NCBI GenBank assembly: GCA_034423115.1 | Contig: DAOUJD010000037.1 | Coordinates: 1-64,000 of the forward strand | Direction: 5' to 3' | DNA: 64,000 nucleotides | Source: Bin87 sp034423115 | GTDB taxonomy: Bacteria; Chloroflexota; Dehalococcoidia; Lucifugimonadales; UBA3495 | Part shown: positions 1-9,373 of the stretch, in pieces | Layout of the letters: each line of letters starts with the position of its first letter | Numbering within the stretch: position 1 is the stretch's first letter | The notes under the pieces: generated by a model | What the model was told of the DNA's origin: nothing | The model's database searches: none | What the model saw: only the letters and a program-made list of their open reading frames with translations | Translations under genes and position numbers: made by a program

Positions 1-90
1 CGCGGCGACCCAGCTACGATTCGGTTTGTAGAACCCGGGGGCGAAACGGTCTGCCGCGCCTGATCGCCTGATGGTTCTCACCAATATACA

Positions 91-116
91 AGGGGCGAAT
101 AATCATTCGCCCCTAC
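91..116. repeat. Short GC-rich palindrome, GGGGCGAAT type
   Basis: AGGGGCGAAT and its inverted copy ATTCGCCCCT flank a short AT centre. It is one of about eleven related palindromes in the window, all in intergenic gaps. Here it lies downstream of the leftward epoxide hydrolase gene. It could fold as a transcript-end hairpin, but there is no T-run. Confidence 0.8.
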
Positions 117-141
117 ATCGTTAATCAAACCGGATGACGCA

Positions 142-1290
<1,149 letters not shown>

Positions 1291-1323
1291 GGAGGTTCTC
1301 CGTTTAATGCCCGCGCCATCCGG

Positions 1324-1653
1324 CTACGGCTGCGGGATAGTAAATATCGTCGTGCCGTCGGTGTCGTGGCGGTGATTCGCCAGCCCCACCAGAATCCGGT
1401 TGGTCTCCTCTATTCTCCGGTTGGTCTCTTCTATCTGCGTCCGCAGTTCCGCAAACCCTGCCCGCATCTCGTTCCGCAGTTCGTTAATCTCGTTCCGTAC
1501 CTCGTCAATCCTGCTATCCAATCGGGCGATGTCGCGTTCCACTTGAGCGACGCGCTGGTTCTGACGTCCAAAGGCCACGGCAGCGGCGATGGCTGCCAGC
1601 ACCATCGCGATTGCCGTTCCCAAAGTCGCCAGTTCTCCGATGGTCAATGCCAT
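1324..1653 (-). CDS. Small membrane-anchored coiled-coil protein
   Basis: A 109-aa protein with one hydrophobic helix near the N-terminus (about residues 8-28, rich in Ala/Ile/Val). A long heptad-rich coiled coil follows (about 35-85, with repeats of the RNEINELRNEM kind), then a short polar tail. I prefer the start at 1653, where GGAGGG lies directly ahead of ATG, over an upstream start at 1686. The layout resembles the bdr-like or DUF1640-like short coiled-coil proteins common in bacteria, but no family is certain. It lies 33 bp upstream of the epoxide hydrolase gene. Its role is unknown; it may be a membrane-tethered oligomerisation or scaffold protein. Confidence 0.6.
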   Translation of the reverse strand: MALTIGELATLGTAIAMVLAAIAAAVAFGRQNQRVAQVERDIARLDSRIDEVRNEINELRNEMRAGFAELRTQIEETNRRIEETNRILVGLANHRHDTDGTTIFTIPQP

Positions 1654-1924
1654 ACCCTCCAATTGGCGCCATTCTAGCACAACCACTACTGCGGCCGTCG
1701 CCGATTCCCCCTCCGCCCCGGGGCCATCGCGTCATGGGCCAAATACCCGTCCCTCCTGCGGATGGTCTTGCGAGGCCGCGTATTGAGGAATGAAAGTAAA
1801 GTCGCGCCACCGCGTAGCCAGGGCAACCGCAAGGGTTGCACATACGCGGTGACGGCTATTTTCATGGTAATGACCGTCGACAAACGGTACGAACGCACAA
1901 CTCCAATCGACATTGTGGGGGTAT

Positions 1925-2938
1925 CTACTCGCCAATCCGGTACACGCGCACCGCGGTGTCGTGGAACGCCGCCGCCCGCTCGGACGCCGAATATCCCTCC
2001 GACATCCGCTTGAAGGCGTTGTACATCACGTTGTACGAGAACGATACCTTGTCCACCGGGAAGTTGCTCTCGAACATGCAGCGGTCCGGCCCGAACGAGT
2101 CCAGGCAGTGCCGCATCCAGTCGCCCACGGAACCGGCCAGTTCCTCTGACCCGATGGGCGTCTCCCGCTCGTGCCAGTCGTAGCCGATGCGGGGCATGCC
2201 GATGCCGCCCAGTTTCATGATCACGTTGGGGCAGGCGGCCACCGCCTCGATGCCGCTCCGCCACTGCGGGATGACCTCGTCGTCCCGGTTGGCGTAGGGG
2301 CCCGTGCGCATCATCCCGCCGATGTGGTTCAGCACGATGGTCAGGTCGGGGATGCGACGGGCAAAGTCAGCCAAGTCGGGCAGTTGCGGGAAGAACACGG
2401 TGGTTTCCAGGATCAGGCCCATGTCCTGCAGCACGCGGGCGCCGGCCATGTAGTCGTCCCGCTGCAGACAGCCCTCAACCTCCCGGTTTTCAACCTCCGG
2501 ATGAGGGTCCCAGCCCACCGAGTGGCGGATGCCGCGGAAGCGGTTGGGGCTGGCGGCCTGCAACGCTTCCAGCACGGGCCGCACGCCGTCGCCCATCTTG
2601 AGATCGGCGCGGCCGATGATGGCAGCGGCGGCGCGGCCTTCGCCGTAGCGTCCGGTGGCGCTCTCGTCGGCGATGGATTGCACGAACTCCACCTCGCCCA
2701 CCGAGCGCATCTCCTCCGGCCCGTCGGTGCGGTACTCGGACCGCGCCTCGATGAACACGGTGGAGCGCACGTTGTGGCCGCTGGTGATGTCGGCCACCAG
2801 GTCGGGCAGCAGGTACTGTTGATAGTCAATCGGTTCGGGACGCTGCACCCAGAAATGATGGTGCGGGTCGCAGATGGGCAGGTCGGGTTCCAGGGTGGGT
2901 TCGGGGGTAAGGGCCAGCCATTCGTTGCCACTGGGCAT
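1925..2938 (-). CDS. Amidohydrolase family 2 (TIM-barrel metal-dependent hydrolase)
   Basis: A 337-aa protein of the amidohydrolase-2 group (PF04909-like). This family holds metal-dependent hydrolases and decarboxylases such as aminocarboxymuconate-semialdehyde decarboxylase and dicarbonyl lactonase relatives. The N-terminal metal motif DPHHHFW is at about 24-30. A middle His (VLNHIGGM) and the C-terminal SNFPVDK strand also fit the family. The ATG has AGGAGGT 6 bp upstream. The substrate is unknown. It may share a catabolic role with the neighbouring epoxide hydrolase, but the gap of about 270 bp argues against one tight operon. Confidence 0.88.
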   Translation of the reverse strand: MPSGNEWLALTPEPTLEPDLPICDPHHHFWVQRPEPIDYQQYLLPDLVADITSGHNVRSTVFIEARSEYRTDGPEEMRSVGEVEFVQSIADESATGRYGEGRAAAAIIGRADLKMGDGVRPVLEALQAASPNRFRGIRHSVGWDPHPEVENREVEGCLQRDDYMAGARVLQDMGLILETTVFFPQLPDLADFARRIPDLTIVLNHIGGMMRTGPYANRDDEVIPQWRSGIEAVAACPNVIMKLGGIGMPRIGYDWHERETPIGSEELAGSVGDWMRHCLDSFGPDRCMFESNFPVDKVSFSYNVMYNAFKRMSEGYSASERAAAFHDTAVRVYRIGE

Positions 2939-3403
2939 AATCGCACCTCCTGAGCACGAGGTTGGGCGACGTTGGTTCGGAACGGGCCAATCATAGCACA
3001 GGCGCCGCCCAACTCCGGATCATCTCGAGCTTACTGAAGGGTGCGCACATGGTCCGAACCGTCTGAGGCGGTCATGGGGCAGGCTCACCATGATAAGTGC
3101 GGAAAACGCTTTTTGAAAAGCTTTGATGATATAGCCGGTTTTGCATTTTGGGTGTTTCCCTGCGTACGGGCGAATAACTATTGGTCCTTGCGCACCACAC
3201 AACGGCGTTTGCCAGATCAAGTCATCCAAACCGGAACGATCCTGGAGGTGAAGTTAAGAAAATTGCAAAACTAATCTGCCCGAATCAATGAACCGAAATT
3301 CCACAGTTCGTTTGATCTGTTTGATAGCCGAAAGCGCACCGATTCCTCCAGTTAGCGCATCACGAAATCCGCGATCTGGCACTCAAGCGGCGCACGACCT
3401 CGC
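2939..3403. other. Intergenic stretch, AT-richer, no supported gene
   Basis: About 465 bp with short open frames on both strands that show no recognisable domain. The left part holds the ribosome-binding site of the leftward amidohydrolase. Around 3171-3200 there is a degenerate relative of the GGGCGAATAA palindrome. Composition shifts to AT-richer than the flanks. I see no RNA gene or convincing promoter. Confidence 0.5.
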
Positions 3404-4033
3404 TCATGCAGGGATTGAGGTTTCGTACTTATCAGTCATGCCAAGATTTGGAGTAGGCCATGGAGGCATACCATTAAAGATCGAAGTTACACGACTCTCG
3501 ATATCCTCTCCGCTTGCCAATACCTGAGACAAGTGAACAAGCGCAAGGCCATACCCGATCCCAAGGTAGCCCAACCATACAGTAAGCAGCCCGTATACCA
3601 TTCCACGCTCGCCAGTGGAAAAACCACCATGCTCCGCTGAGAGCATCAATGTCTGTGGCGTCGGATGGTCGTATGTTGCGAGCAGGCTACTACGCGCTTC
3701 ATGTGCCCACCAGCCAACATCCATATCGTCCAACCGCATGGTTGCGGGTAAACACTTCCACACGAAATGTAGTTGCTCGTAGGCTGCTCTAATCTCTGGG
3801 GCCATTACGTGTTCGACGCAAGCTCCGATTTCCCAACGATTGATCGCCATAATGTGGAGAAGTATCTTTCGCATGCGACCGATCCAATCCGGTTCATCGG
3901 TCTCCATCAGGCGGCTCGGCGGGTCAACCTCAAAATGGATATCAGCTAGTTCAGCCAGCAGATCGCGGCATTGCCCACACCGAGCGCGTAACTCTGCAAT
4001 GCCGTCGTCGCTCTCAACAATCAATTCAGCCAT
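3404..4033 (-). CDS. Hypothetical protein of an AT-richer gene pair
   Basis: A 209-aa protein I do not recognise. The N-terminal part is acidic and helical with a CxxC-like pair (residues 19-22). The centre has many Trp residues (WWAHEARS, HFVWKCLP). A hydrophobic stretch near the C-terminus (GLLTVWLGYLGIGYGLALV) could be a membrane helix or a buried helix. Its ATG directly follows the TAA of the upstream gene (TAAATG), so the two are probably cotranscribed and coupled. Codon use and composition differ from the GC-rich neighbours, which suggests horizontal acquisition. No function is assigned. Confidence 0.6.
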   Translation of the reverse strand: MAELIVESDDGIAELRARCGQCRDLLAELADIHFEVDPPSRLMETDEPDWIGRMRKILLHIMAINRWEIGACVEHVMAPEIRAAYEQLHFVWKCLPATMRLDDMDVGWWAHEARSSLLATYDHPTPQTLMLSAEHGGFSTGERGMVYGLLTVWLGYLGIGYGLALVHLSQVLASGEDIESRVTSIFNGMPPWPTPNLGMTDKYETSIPA

Positions 4034-4870
4034 TTAGCTACGCTCCCCGTCATTCGGTCTCTGCATTGCCGACGCAGCACATTTCCTTAGTTTTCCGGTC
4101 GCCACACGTACTTTCTGCAACTGATTTAGAATGATCTGGGACCGCTCACCTAATGTTTTTTTGGATGGAATCTCTAGTGCCGCGTACGCGTTCATGACGG
4201 CTACCTGATTCACCAAATAATCCATGAACCCGGCGAACGCAAACTCGTCCGCAACCGTGTTCATAGATCTAACACCACCTTGCCATGAATACCCTGTCCA
4301 AACTGCTTCACCGTGGGAAAAATACTTGCTCAAATGTTTGTACCAAGCTGTGCCACCATCAAGTGGCGATACTTTGTCCTCTTGGCTGAGGTTCCTTTTT
4401 GTGCTGAGAGGCTCCTGGAAAAACTTTCCACGAATCTCATTGATCTTCCCAAGCAGTTCCTCGCGGGTCATCTGCCCTTTCGTCGCCCTGTTGAATGTCC
4501 CCAAATAATCCCTGGCGAAGTAGTCGTCCACATCTCCAACGTCAGGTTCGATGCATACGTTGTGGACCACGAGTTTAACTTGGCCGGCGCATTCAATGAC
4601 CGGCCGCATTTGTACGGCTAGCGAGTGTAGATTGCTGCTTTCGTTAGCACCGAGTACTGCGACCATGTGCGTTTGTGCCTTATGCAACAGCACGGCGCAA
4701 TGGAGACGGAAAGGACCATGTGGTACATCTTCAAAAGCAGCGCGTTCCGAAATATCGTCCCCCACAATGACGCCCAAGCGTCGTTTGATTTCGTCCACCT
4801 CTCCTACTTGATGTTTCAGCAGGCTTGCCATTCCCGTACGGTAGCGGCCTACTGCATTTGTCGACGCCAT
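4034..4870 (-). CDS. Hypothetical helical protein (DUF5677-like features)
   Basis: A 278-aa, mostly helical, soluble-looking protein. Residues around QMRPVIECAGQVKLV and the later YKHLSKYFSHGEAVW resemble the conserved Arg/Glu and His positions of DUF5677-type proteins, which often sit in accessory or defence regions. This resemblance is by eye and weak. It is the first gene of a two-gene unit with the immediately adjacent 209-aa gene. The region is AT-richer than its surroundings, consistent with transfer. A role in defence is possible, but nothing catalytic is identifiable. Confidence 0.5.
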   Translation of the reverse strand: MASTNAVGRYRTGMASLLKHQVGEVDEIKRRLGVIVGDDISERAAFEDVPHGPFRLHCAVLLHKAQTHMVAVLGANESSNLHSLAVQMRPVIECAGQVKLVVHNVCIEPDVGDVDDYFARDYLGTFNRATKGQMTREELLGKINEIRGKFFQEPLSTKRNLSQEDKVSPLDGGTAWYKHLSKYFSHGEAVWTGYSWQGGVRSMNTVADEFAFAGFMDYLVNQVAVMNAYAALEIPSKKTLGERSQIILNQLQKVRVATGKLRKCAASAMQRPNDGERS

Positions 4871-5179
4871 ATCATATTCAGCCAGCCAAAAGTTTGATTT
4901 GCATACTGCAATTATACCAAGGCACTGAACTCGTTACCCGCGCGACTCCTTCTGTACGCGCTGATCTAGCGCAGACGTGTCTGCACGATCCTATGCGTCG
5001 CCTATGGCAAGTTCAGAATAGAATACCCAAGAGTCAGACGGCGAAATGGCGTCTGAGTAATCGACGTAATAGAGTCACTGGGTTCCGCAATTTTCACGAA
5101 GTTGCGACCGGTTGACACATGCCTTATTCCCCATCACAATAAAGATAATAAGAAATTTGGATTACATGGAGGGTTCAAC
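4871..5179. other. Intergenic stretch, no supported gene
   Basis: About 310 bp between the leftward hypothetical pair and the rightward cupin gene, so promoters in both directions are expected. An AT-rich run at about 5138-5165 precedes the cupin gene's GGAGGG. I see no clear RNA gene, repeat or operator. Confidence 0.4.
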
Positions 5180-5752
5180 ATGACACAGACCACCGCCTAC
5201 ACCGTGGACGCATTCATCGACGATGTGCGCGACATTTTCGACTCCACGCAGGACCCGCTGGCCCAGGCATCGGGCGTAGCCGAGCGCATGGAGCTCCTGC
5301 TGAAGACACCCGGCTGGCTGGAGGAGCGTCTCGAACTCCCCGACGAGGGCGGATTCGGCCGCTACGACCTCCACCTGGACGAGGACTACGGCCATCCCGG
5401 CGGCGGCTTCTGGCTGATGGCATCGGTGCAGAAGCCCGACCAGGACAACCTGCCCCACGACCACGGCAACGCCTGGGTGGTGTACGGCGTGTACGACGGC
5501 GCCATCAAGCAGACCAAGTGGCGCTGGTTCTATCCCGGCGAGGGCGTGGACTCCATAACGCTCCAGGAGACTGGCGACTTCACCCAGAAGGACGGCAAGG
5601 TGGCCTTCTTCCTGCCCGGCGAGATCCACAACACCCTGAACGTCACCGGCGACCGCGCCGTCGTGGTACGCCTCGAGTCCCAGAAGCTCGACCGCATCAC
5701 CCGCTACCAGTACAACCCCGAAGAGGGCACCATGGTGGTAATGGACCGCTAG
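5180..5752 (+). CDS. Cupin-fold predicted metal-dependent enzyme (COG5553-like)
   Basis: A 190-aa protein that looks like the predicted metal-dependent enzymes of the double-stranded beta-helix superfamily, related to thiol dioxygenases. An N-terminal helical lead-in (about 1-60) precedes the cupin core. The first metal motif is LPHDHGNAW and the second is PGEIHNTLN, giving the expected His residues. I chose the ATG at 5180 because GGAGGG sits 6 bp ahead; a longer in-frame start at 5102 lacks a binding site. The reaction is unknown; oxygen-dependent attack on a small organic acid or thiol would fit the fold. A hairpin at 5794 ends the unit. Confidence 0.7.
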   Translation: MTQTTAYTVDAFIDDVRDIFDSTQDPLAQASGVAERMELLLKTPGWLEERLELPDEGGFGRYDLHLDEDYGHPGGGFWLMASVQKPDQDNLPHDHGNAWVVYGVYDGAIKQTKWRWFYPGEGVDSITLQETGDFTQKDGKVAFFLPGEIHNTLNVTGDRAVVVRLESQKLDRITRYQYNPEEGTMVVMDR

Positions 5753-5793
5753 CCTCCGCAACCCGGTTGTCTCCCCAGCCGGATTTAAACGTG

Positions 5794-5826
5794 AGCGCCC
5801 CTCGGTTTGAGGGGCGCTTCGCATTT
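5794..5826 (+). terminator. Intrinsic terminator-like hairpin
   Basis: A perfect 10-bp stem (AGCGCCCCTC pairing with GAGGGGCGCT at 5809-5818) with a 5-nt loop, followed by a short T-containing tail (TCGCATTTG). It lies 42 bp after the cupin gene and 20 bp before the end of the convergent protease gene, so it may work in both directions. Confidence 0.7.
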
Positions 5827-5845
5827 GAGTCAGATCGCGGCCGGG

Positions 5846-6241
5846 CTAGGTGCGTTCCTCAATAACCACGTCACCACCTTCCCAGGAATCAACGGTCAGA
5901 CGGTTGCCGTTCAGCAACGCCATGCCGATGAGAGGAATGCCACGCGTACCGTGCACTACCACCGGGTACGGTCTTCCATGCCACAACACCAACGCACTGT
6001 AGACGTCGAACATTCTAGACTCGCCAGCAGCCTGGTGCGCCGGCCTTTGACCGTAGTGGGTCAAGCCTAACCGTGCTATAGAATCGTCCGGCAGGGCCAG
6101 CCATCCGGTGAAACCCGTATCAACCATCGCCTCTTCCTCACGAAACACCCGGTTGATACCGGCAACACTGATGGCAATACGCGGCTCCAGCCACACCACA
6201 TCGTTTTCTCGTCTCGTCGCGATTACCTTGCCTAAGATCAT
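5846..6241 (-). CDS. Retropepsin-like clan AA aspartic protease
   Basis: A 131-aa single-domain protein with the aspartic-protease signature VDTGFTGWLALP (catalytic Asp41-Thr42-Gly43). The family's second conserved segment near the C-terminus (GIPLIGMALLNG) corresponds to the hydrophobic-hydrophobic-Gly motif. Such bacterial retropepsin-like proteins act as dimers; targets are generally unknown. The start at 6241 overlaps the stop of the upstream 84-aa gene (TAATG), indicating translational coupling. The two-gene layout with a small upstream partner looks like a toxin-antitoxin or regulated-proteolysis module, which is inference. Confidence 0.8.
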   Translation of the reverse strand: MILGKVIATRRENDVVWLEPRIAISVAGINRVFREEEAMVDTGFTGWLALPDDSIARLGLTHYGQRPAHQAAGESRMFDVYSALVLWHGRPYPVVVHGTRGIPLIGMALLNGNRLTVDSWEGGDVVIEERT

Positions 6242-6495
6242 TACGGACCGTAGTTGATGCGTTCCGTGATGTGGTACGGAGCCGAGTAACCCACCAACTC
6301 CCCCCACGTCATGGCGTCCGGCCGCCGCTCAAACAGGCGCATCGTGGTGGACAGGTCATCGTCGCCGATTTCGTAATCGCCGCTGTTGACGTCAATCACC
6401 ACCATCTTGCCCCAGTGGTTCGCCTCCATCTCCTCCCGGATCTCCGCGTACATGGCGCGGCCCACGGTGGCAATGTCTTCTCTTTTGACCGCCAT
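6241..6495 (-). CDS. Small acidic partner of the aspartic protease
   Basis: An 84-aa protein that starts with a helical, charged segment (about 1-30). It continues with a beta-rich core around MVVIDVNSGDYEIGDDD, then a segment mentioning AMTWGELVGY near the C-terminus. I do not know a named family. Small proteins of this look are often encoded directly ahead of clan AA proteases, and its stop overlaps the protease start here. It could be an antitoxin, chaperone or substrate. A block of 16-bp tandem repeats sits about 34 bp upstream of its start and could control the unit. Confidence 0.65.
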   Translation of the reverse strand: MAVKREDIATVGRAMYAEIREEMEANHWGKMVVIDVNSGDYEIGDDDLSTTMRLFERRPDAMTWGELVGYSAPYHITERINYGP

Positions 6496-6528
6496 ATCAT
6501 TCCCTCATATTCCATCTTTTATCCAATG

Positions 6529-6573
6529 TGATTGCACTACACTTTGATTGTACTACACTTTGATTGTACTACA
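6529..6573. promoter_or_regulatory. Tandem 16-bp repeats upstream of the protease unit
   Basis: Two full copies and one partial copy of a 16-bp unit, TGATTGYACTACACTT, at 6529, 6545 and 6561. The block lies immediately upstream of the leftward two-gene unit starting at 6495. Repeats of this size and position fit an operator array for an autoregulator. The intervening bases on the minus strand are AT-rich and could hold the promoter. Confidence 0.6.
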
Positions 6574-7145
6574 TCCGGCGCGGGACAACGTCGGGGCTGC
6601 GATGCCCACTCAGGGCAATCGCGTCTTAGTCGCGCTTCTAGTATTGCCCTAATGTGCCATGGTCCATCGAACTCCGGGAAGGTGGGAGGGCATCGTGCAA
6701 TCACACTTGGCAACTATTCTCGATCGTTTTGCCGGGTCGAACGCTCCTCGAATGGAACGGAACCCGACGTCACATATTTGAAGGGAGCCATACACATGGT
6801 AAGTCCTCCAGAGACGGAGACTGCCTGGCAGACCCTGACCTTGGGCCAAGTCAAAGGTGAAGTTGGGCCATGTGGCGCTTGATGGCAGCAAGGCTACGCT
6901 AGGGCATCGAAGCGCAAGGCCATGGATTACGGGCTGATCCAGGAAAATCATTCGAACCTCAAGATGGGTCCATACAGATACCGGATTTTATTTTTACGAC
7001 GCCCGTTACGTTCAAACGGAAACACGTGCTCAGGTCGTTCTACACTGAGGAGTTGCCCAATTTGGGCCCATGCCGGCGCTGCCCACTGGCACGTATCGTC
7101 CGGTCGCTCCTCTCCTCGGCAGTCGCCTGCGGCAAACGACGATAC
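6574..7145. other. No supported gene
   Basis: About 570 bp upstream of the tandem-repeat operator. Several short open frames exist on both strands, but none carries a recognisable motif, a good start or consistent codon pattern. Given the decayed transposase and membrane-protein remnants next door, this is probably degraded sequence. Confidence 0.4.
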
Positions 7146-7580
7146 CTATGCAACAGCCTCTCTTAATCTCCCGACTCTGTCCCCCGGCTCGCTTTCCGAC
7201 TCGGTCTCCGCCACGGCCTGCCGTCGCTGCACAACCAGCCGCGCTCCGGCGCCGGCGGCTGCTGAAACCACGGCGGCAAGGACCGTCAAAAGGGTGGCCC
7301 GGAAGTCGGGCCATCGTCCACCGATCGGTCCATCAACTCCATGACAACAGACGTAACGGTTTGCTTTATCGCTTCCCGGTCCACCGTGGGTTCGGGAGTA
7401 GGCGTAGGCGCCGGTGTGTCCATGGGCGCCACGGGAATAACCGTCGGCGCCGGCGTAGGGGTCGGTTTGGCGGTGGACGGCGTGTATTGCCCCTGAAACA
7501 GAGTAACGGTGGTTACCTCGCCGCTGACCCGATCACCACCGTCATACAGATACAGTCGAGCCGTATACTCGGACGACGTG
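7146..7580 (-). pseudogene. Frameshifted membrane-anchored Pro/Thr-rich protein
   Basis: Reading leftward, a beta-rich segment (SEYTARLYLYDGGDRVSGE) leads into a Pro/Thr-rich linker (KPTPTPAPTVIPVAP). A helical segment ending in MELMDRSVDD follows, and the frame then stops at about 7286. In another frame the missing end appears: a transmembrane helix (ATLLTVLAAVVSAAAGAGA), a positive cytoplasmic stretch (RLVVQRRQ) and a tail to a TAG at 7146. So one coding sequence is split by a frameshift near 7300. Its 5' end abuts a transposase remnant at about 7581, which probably replaced the original start. The intact protein was likely an extracytoplasmic stalk protein anchored at its C-terminal side. 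Confidence 0.6.
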
Positions 7581-7688
7581 CTAGGTCGGAGATGAAGTAG
7601 GCCAAGTATCCTCTGGCAGCCACTCCTGCAGCGCTGCTGGCAACAGCAACTGCTGATCAGGATCATATGGCAGGTAGATCTTGCTCAT
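7581..7688 (-). mobile_element. N-terminal remnant of an IS1182-like transposase
   Basis: A leftward ATG at 7688 opens a peptide with the typical N-terminus of IS1182-type DDE transposases: YDPDQQLLLPAALQEWLPED in one frame, then LAYFISDL in the next. Restoring a single C in the GAGGATACTTGG context (about 7607) would give EDHLAYFISDL, the family sequence. The rest of the transposase is absent: after about 35 codons the sequence joins the Pro/Thr-rich gene remnant. This is a decayed insertion fragment. I could not identify inverted repeats. Confidence 0.65.
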
Positions 7689-7959
7689 CACCGGCTCCCA
7701 ACAAGTGGACTGCCCGATCATACCTCTGGAAATCACCAACCGAGTTTCTCGGACAACCTGCTAGACAATTGACGTTCAGATAATGAGGTTATGCCATTAC
7801 AGTTGCGACGGGCAGAATGTTCCAACGTTACTCCCGTCGCAAATGTCAGGAGGTTGGCGCGTTTGAGGCCCGGCGCCAAGTCGCCAACCCCGAAATTGGG
7901 ACGGTTCGGCAATAATTGCCTGATCCGTCCCCTTTTTGTGCCTTGCCGGCGCTACAAGC

Positions 7960-8346
7960 CTAAACTTCGCAGTGTTCGCCGCAGTCGTCCGCCCGACCCA
8001 GCGCCCGGCTGATGCGCATGCGGTTGCGCGCGAACCATCGGTAGAACCCGTCGGATAATGGCCTTGCCGGCCCCCATCCGGTCCACCCGATCATCCAGCC
8101 CACGCCGGCTAGCCGGTAGGCCTCCCTCAGGCTGGCCATGCCCACCGTGATGCTGCCGTCCGGCTTTATGCCGTACAGCGCGGCCCGGACCTGCTCCGCG
8201 CTGAGTCCATAGGCGGCGGCGTCAAAGTCCGCCGCCATGATGTCCACCGCCTCGATGGCATCCGGGTTTCGCCGGTACAGCCCCAGCACCTCCCGGCTGC
8301 ACATCGGGCAGGCGCCGTCGTAGAGCAGTCGGTAGCGGTCGCTCAT
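7960..8346 (-). CDS. DCC-family thiol-disulfide oxidoreductase-like protein (DUF393)
   Basis: A 128-aa protein beginning RYRLLYDGACPMCSREV, the classic DxxCxxC start of DUF393/DCC proteins (Asp10, Cys13, Cys16). The family has a thioredoxin-like fold and is assumed to do dithiol chemistry; no substrate is established. The start at 8346 is chosen because the family begins just before this motif and a longer reading frame upstream has no family match. It lies 16 bp after the PEP-mutase-like lyase gene on the same strand, so the two probably form an operon. Confidence 0.85.
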   Translation of the reverse strand: MSDRYRLLYDGACPMCSREVLGLYRRNPDAIEAVDIMAADFDAAAYGLSAEQVRAALYGIKPDGSITVGMASLREAYRLAGVGWMIGWTGWGPARPLSDGFYRWFARNRMRISRALGRADDCGEHCEV

Positions 8347-8362
8347 CGCATCAACTCGCGGT

Positions 8363-9286
8363 TCAGTCGTCCGCCGGAACCAACGCGGCGTCGGCTGCCA
8401 TCTGCTCGGCCTGGGCGGCGGCCAGCGAAGCCACGTCCGTGCCAACGTCCTGCACGCCGTACTTCTTCTCCAGCTCGTAGATGGCGTCCAGCCCCAGTAC
8501 CGATGCCACGTCCCAGCGGGTGCCGTAGCGCTCGGGGTTGACCATGCCGTCGGCCATCAACTCTTCGTAGGCGGCCCGCACCTGCTTGTAGATCAGCCAG
8601 ATGGTGCTGCCGCAGATCATGATCTTGTAGCCCAGATCGTCCATGAACTGCGTGGTCGCCAGGTCGCCGTTGTACATGCGCGGCACGTCGGCCAGATCCT
8701 TGGCGTAGCGCTGGATGTCGTCCTGCGATTTGACGCCGTCCACAAACACCAGGTCGGCGCCGGCGTCCATGTATGCCCGACAGCGGGCGACGGTGTCCTC
8801 CCAGCCGGTAACAGCGTAGGCGTCGCAGCGGGCGATGATCACGAAATCGGGGTCGGTTCGAGCATCCAGGGCGGCGCGTATCTTCTGAACGTGCTCCTCG
8901 ACGGGCACCACCTGCTTGCCGGCGAAGAAGCCGCACTTCTTCGGGAACACCTGGTCTTCCAGGTGTATCGCGGCGACGCCGGCCGACTCATACTCCTTCA
9001 CCGTCCGGCCCACGTTGAGCGGGTTGCCGTACCCCGTGTCGGCGTCGCATATCACGGGGATGTTGATGGCGTCGGCGATGTACTTGGCGTTGGACACCAT
9101 TTCGGTCATGGTCAGCAGGCCGACGTCGGGGAACCCCTTTTCGGCGGCGGTGCCCGCGCCGGTCATGTACACCGCCTGGTGCCCCACGTCCTCGGCGATG
9201 CGGGCGTGCAGCGCGTTCAGCACGAACGGCGCAACAACCATCTTGTCGGACGCCAGCATCTGGCGCAATTTCGCAGTAGCTTTCAT
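8363..9286 (-). CDS. Isocitrate lyase/PEP mutase superfamily lyase
   Basis: A 307-aa TIM-barrel enzyme of the PEP mutase/isocitrate lyase superfamily, which cleaves or forms C-C or C-P bonds next to a carboxylate with Mg2+. Metal-site motif DADTGYG is at 81-87, HLEDQ follows, and the active-site loop KKCGF is at 116-120. The loop Cys is the catalytic acid-base of methylisocitrate or dimethylmalate lyase-type members. Exact substrate is unclear: 2-methylisocitrate, dimethylmalate or oxaloacetate are all possible. The start at 9286 has GGAGGT 9 bp upstream. It is followed closely by the DCC gene. Confidence 0.87.
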   Translation of the reverse strand: MKATAKLRQMLASDKMVVAPFVLNALHARIAEDVGHQAVYMTGAGTAAEKGFPDVGLLTMTEMVSNAKYIADAINIPVICDADTGYGNPLNVGRTVKEYESAGVAAIHLEDQVFPKKCGFFAGKQVVPVEEHVQKIRAALDARTDPDFVIIARCDAYAVTGWEDTVARCRAYMDAGADLVFVDGVKSQDDIQRYAKDLADVPRMYNGDLATTQFMDDLGYKIMICGSTIWLIYKQVRAAYEELMADGMVNPERYGTRWDVASVLGLDAIYELEKKYGVQDVGTDVASLAAAQAEQMAADAALVPADD

Positions 9287-9373
9287 AGTTCTCACACCTC
9301 CATGGATTTCAGTGGCGGAAAGCAAATTTACACGGATGAACAGGATAAACGGGATAAAGGAGATTGGGATACG

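Noticed and set aside
3041..3274. 77-codon plus-strand frame in the intergenic gap
   Set aside because: No motif; it contains part of a degenerate palindrome and looks non-coding.
6532..6882. 116-codon plus-strand frame
   Set aside because: Starts inside the 16-bp repeats, has no binding site or recognisable domain.
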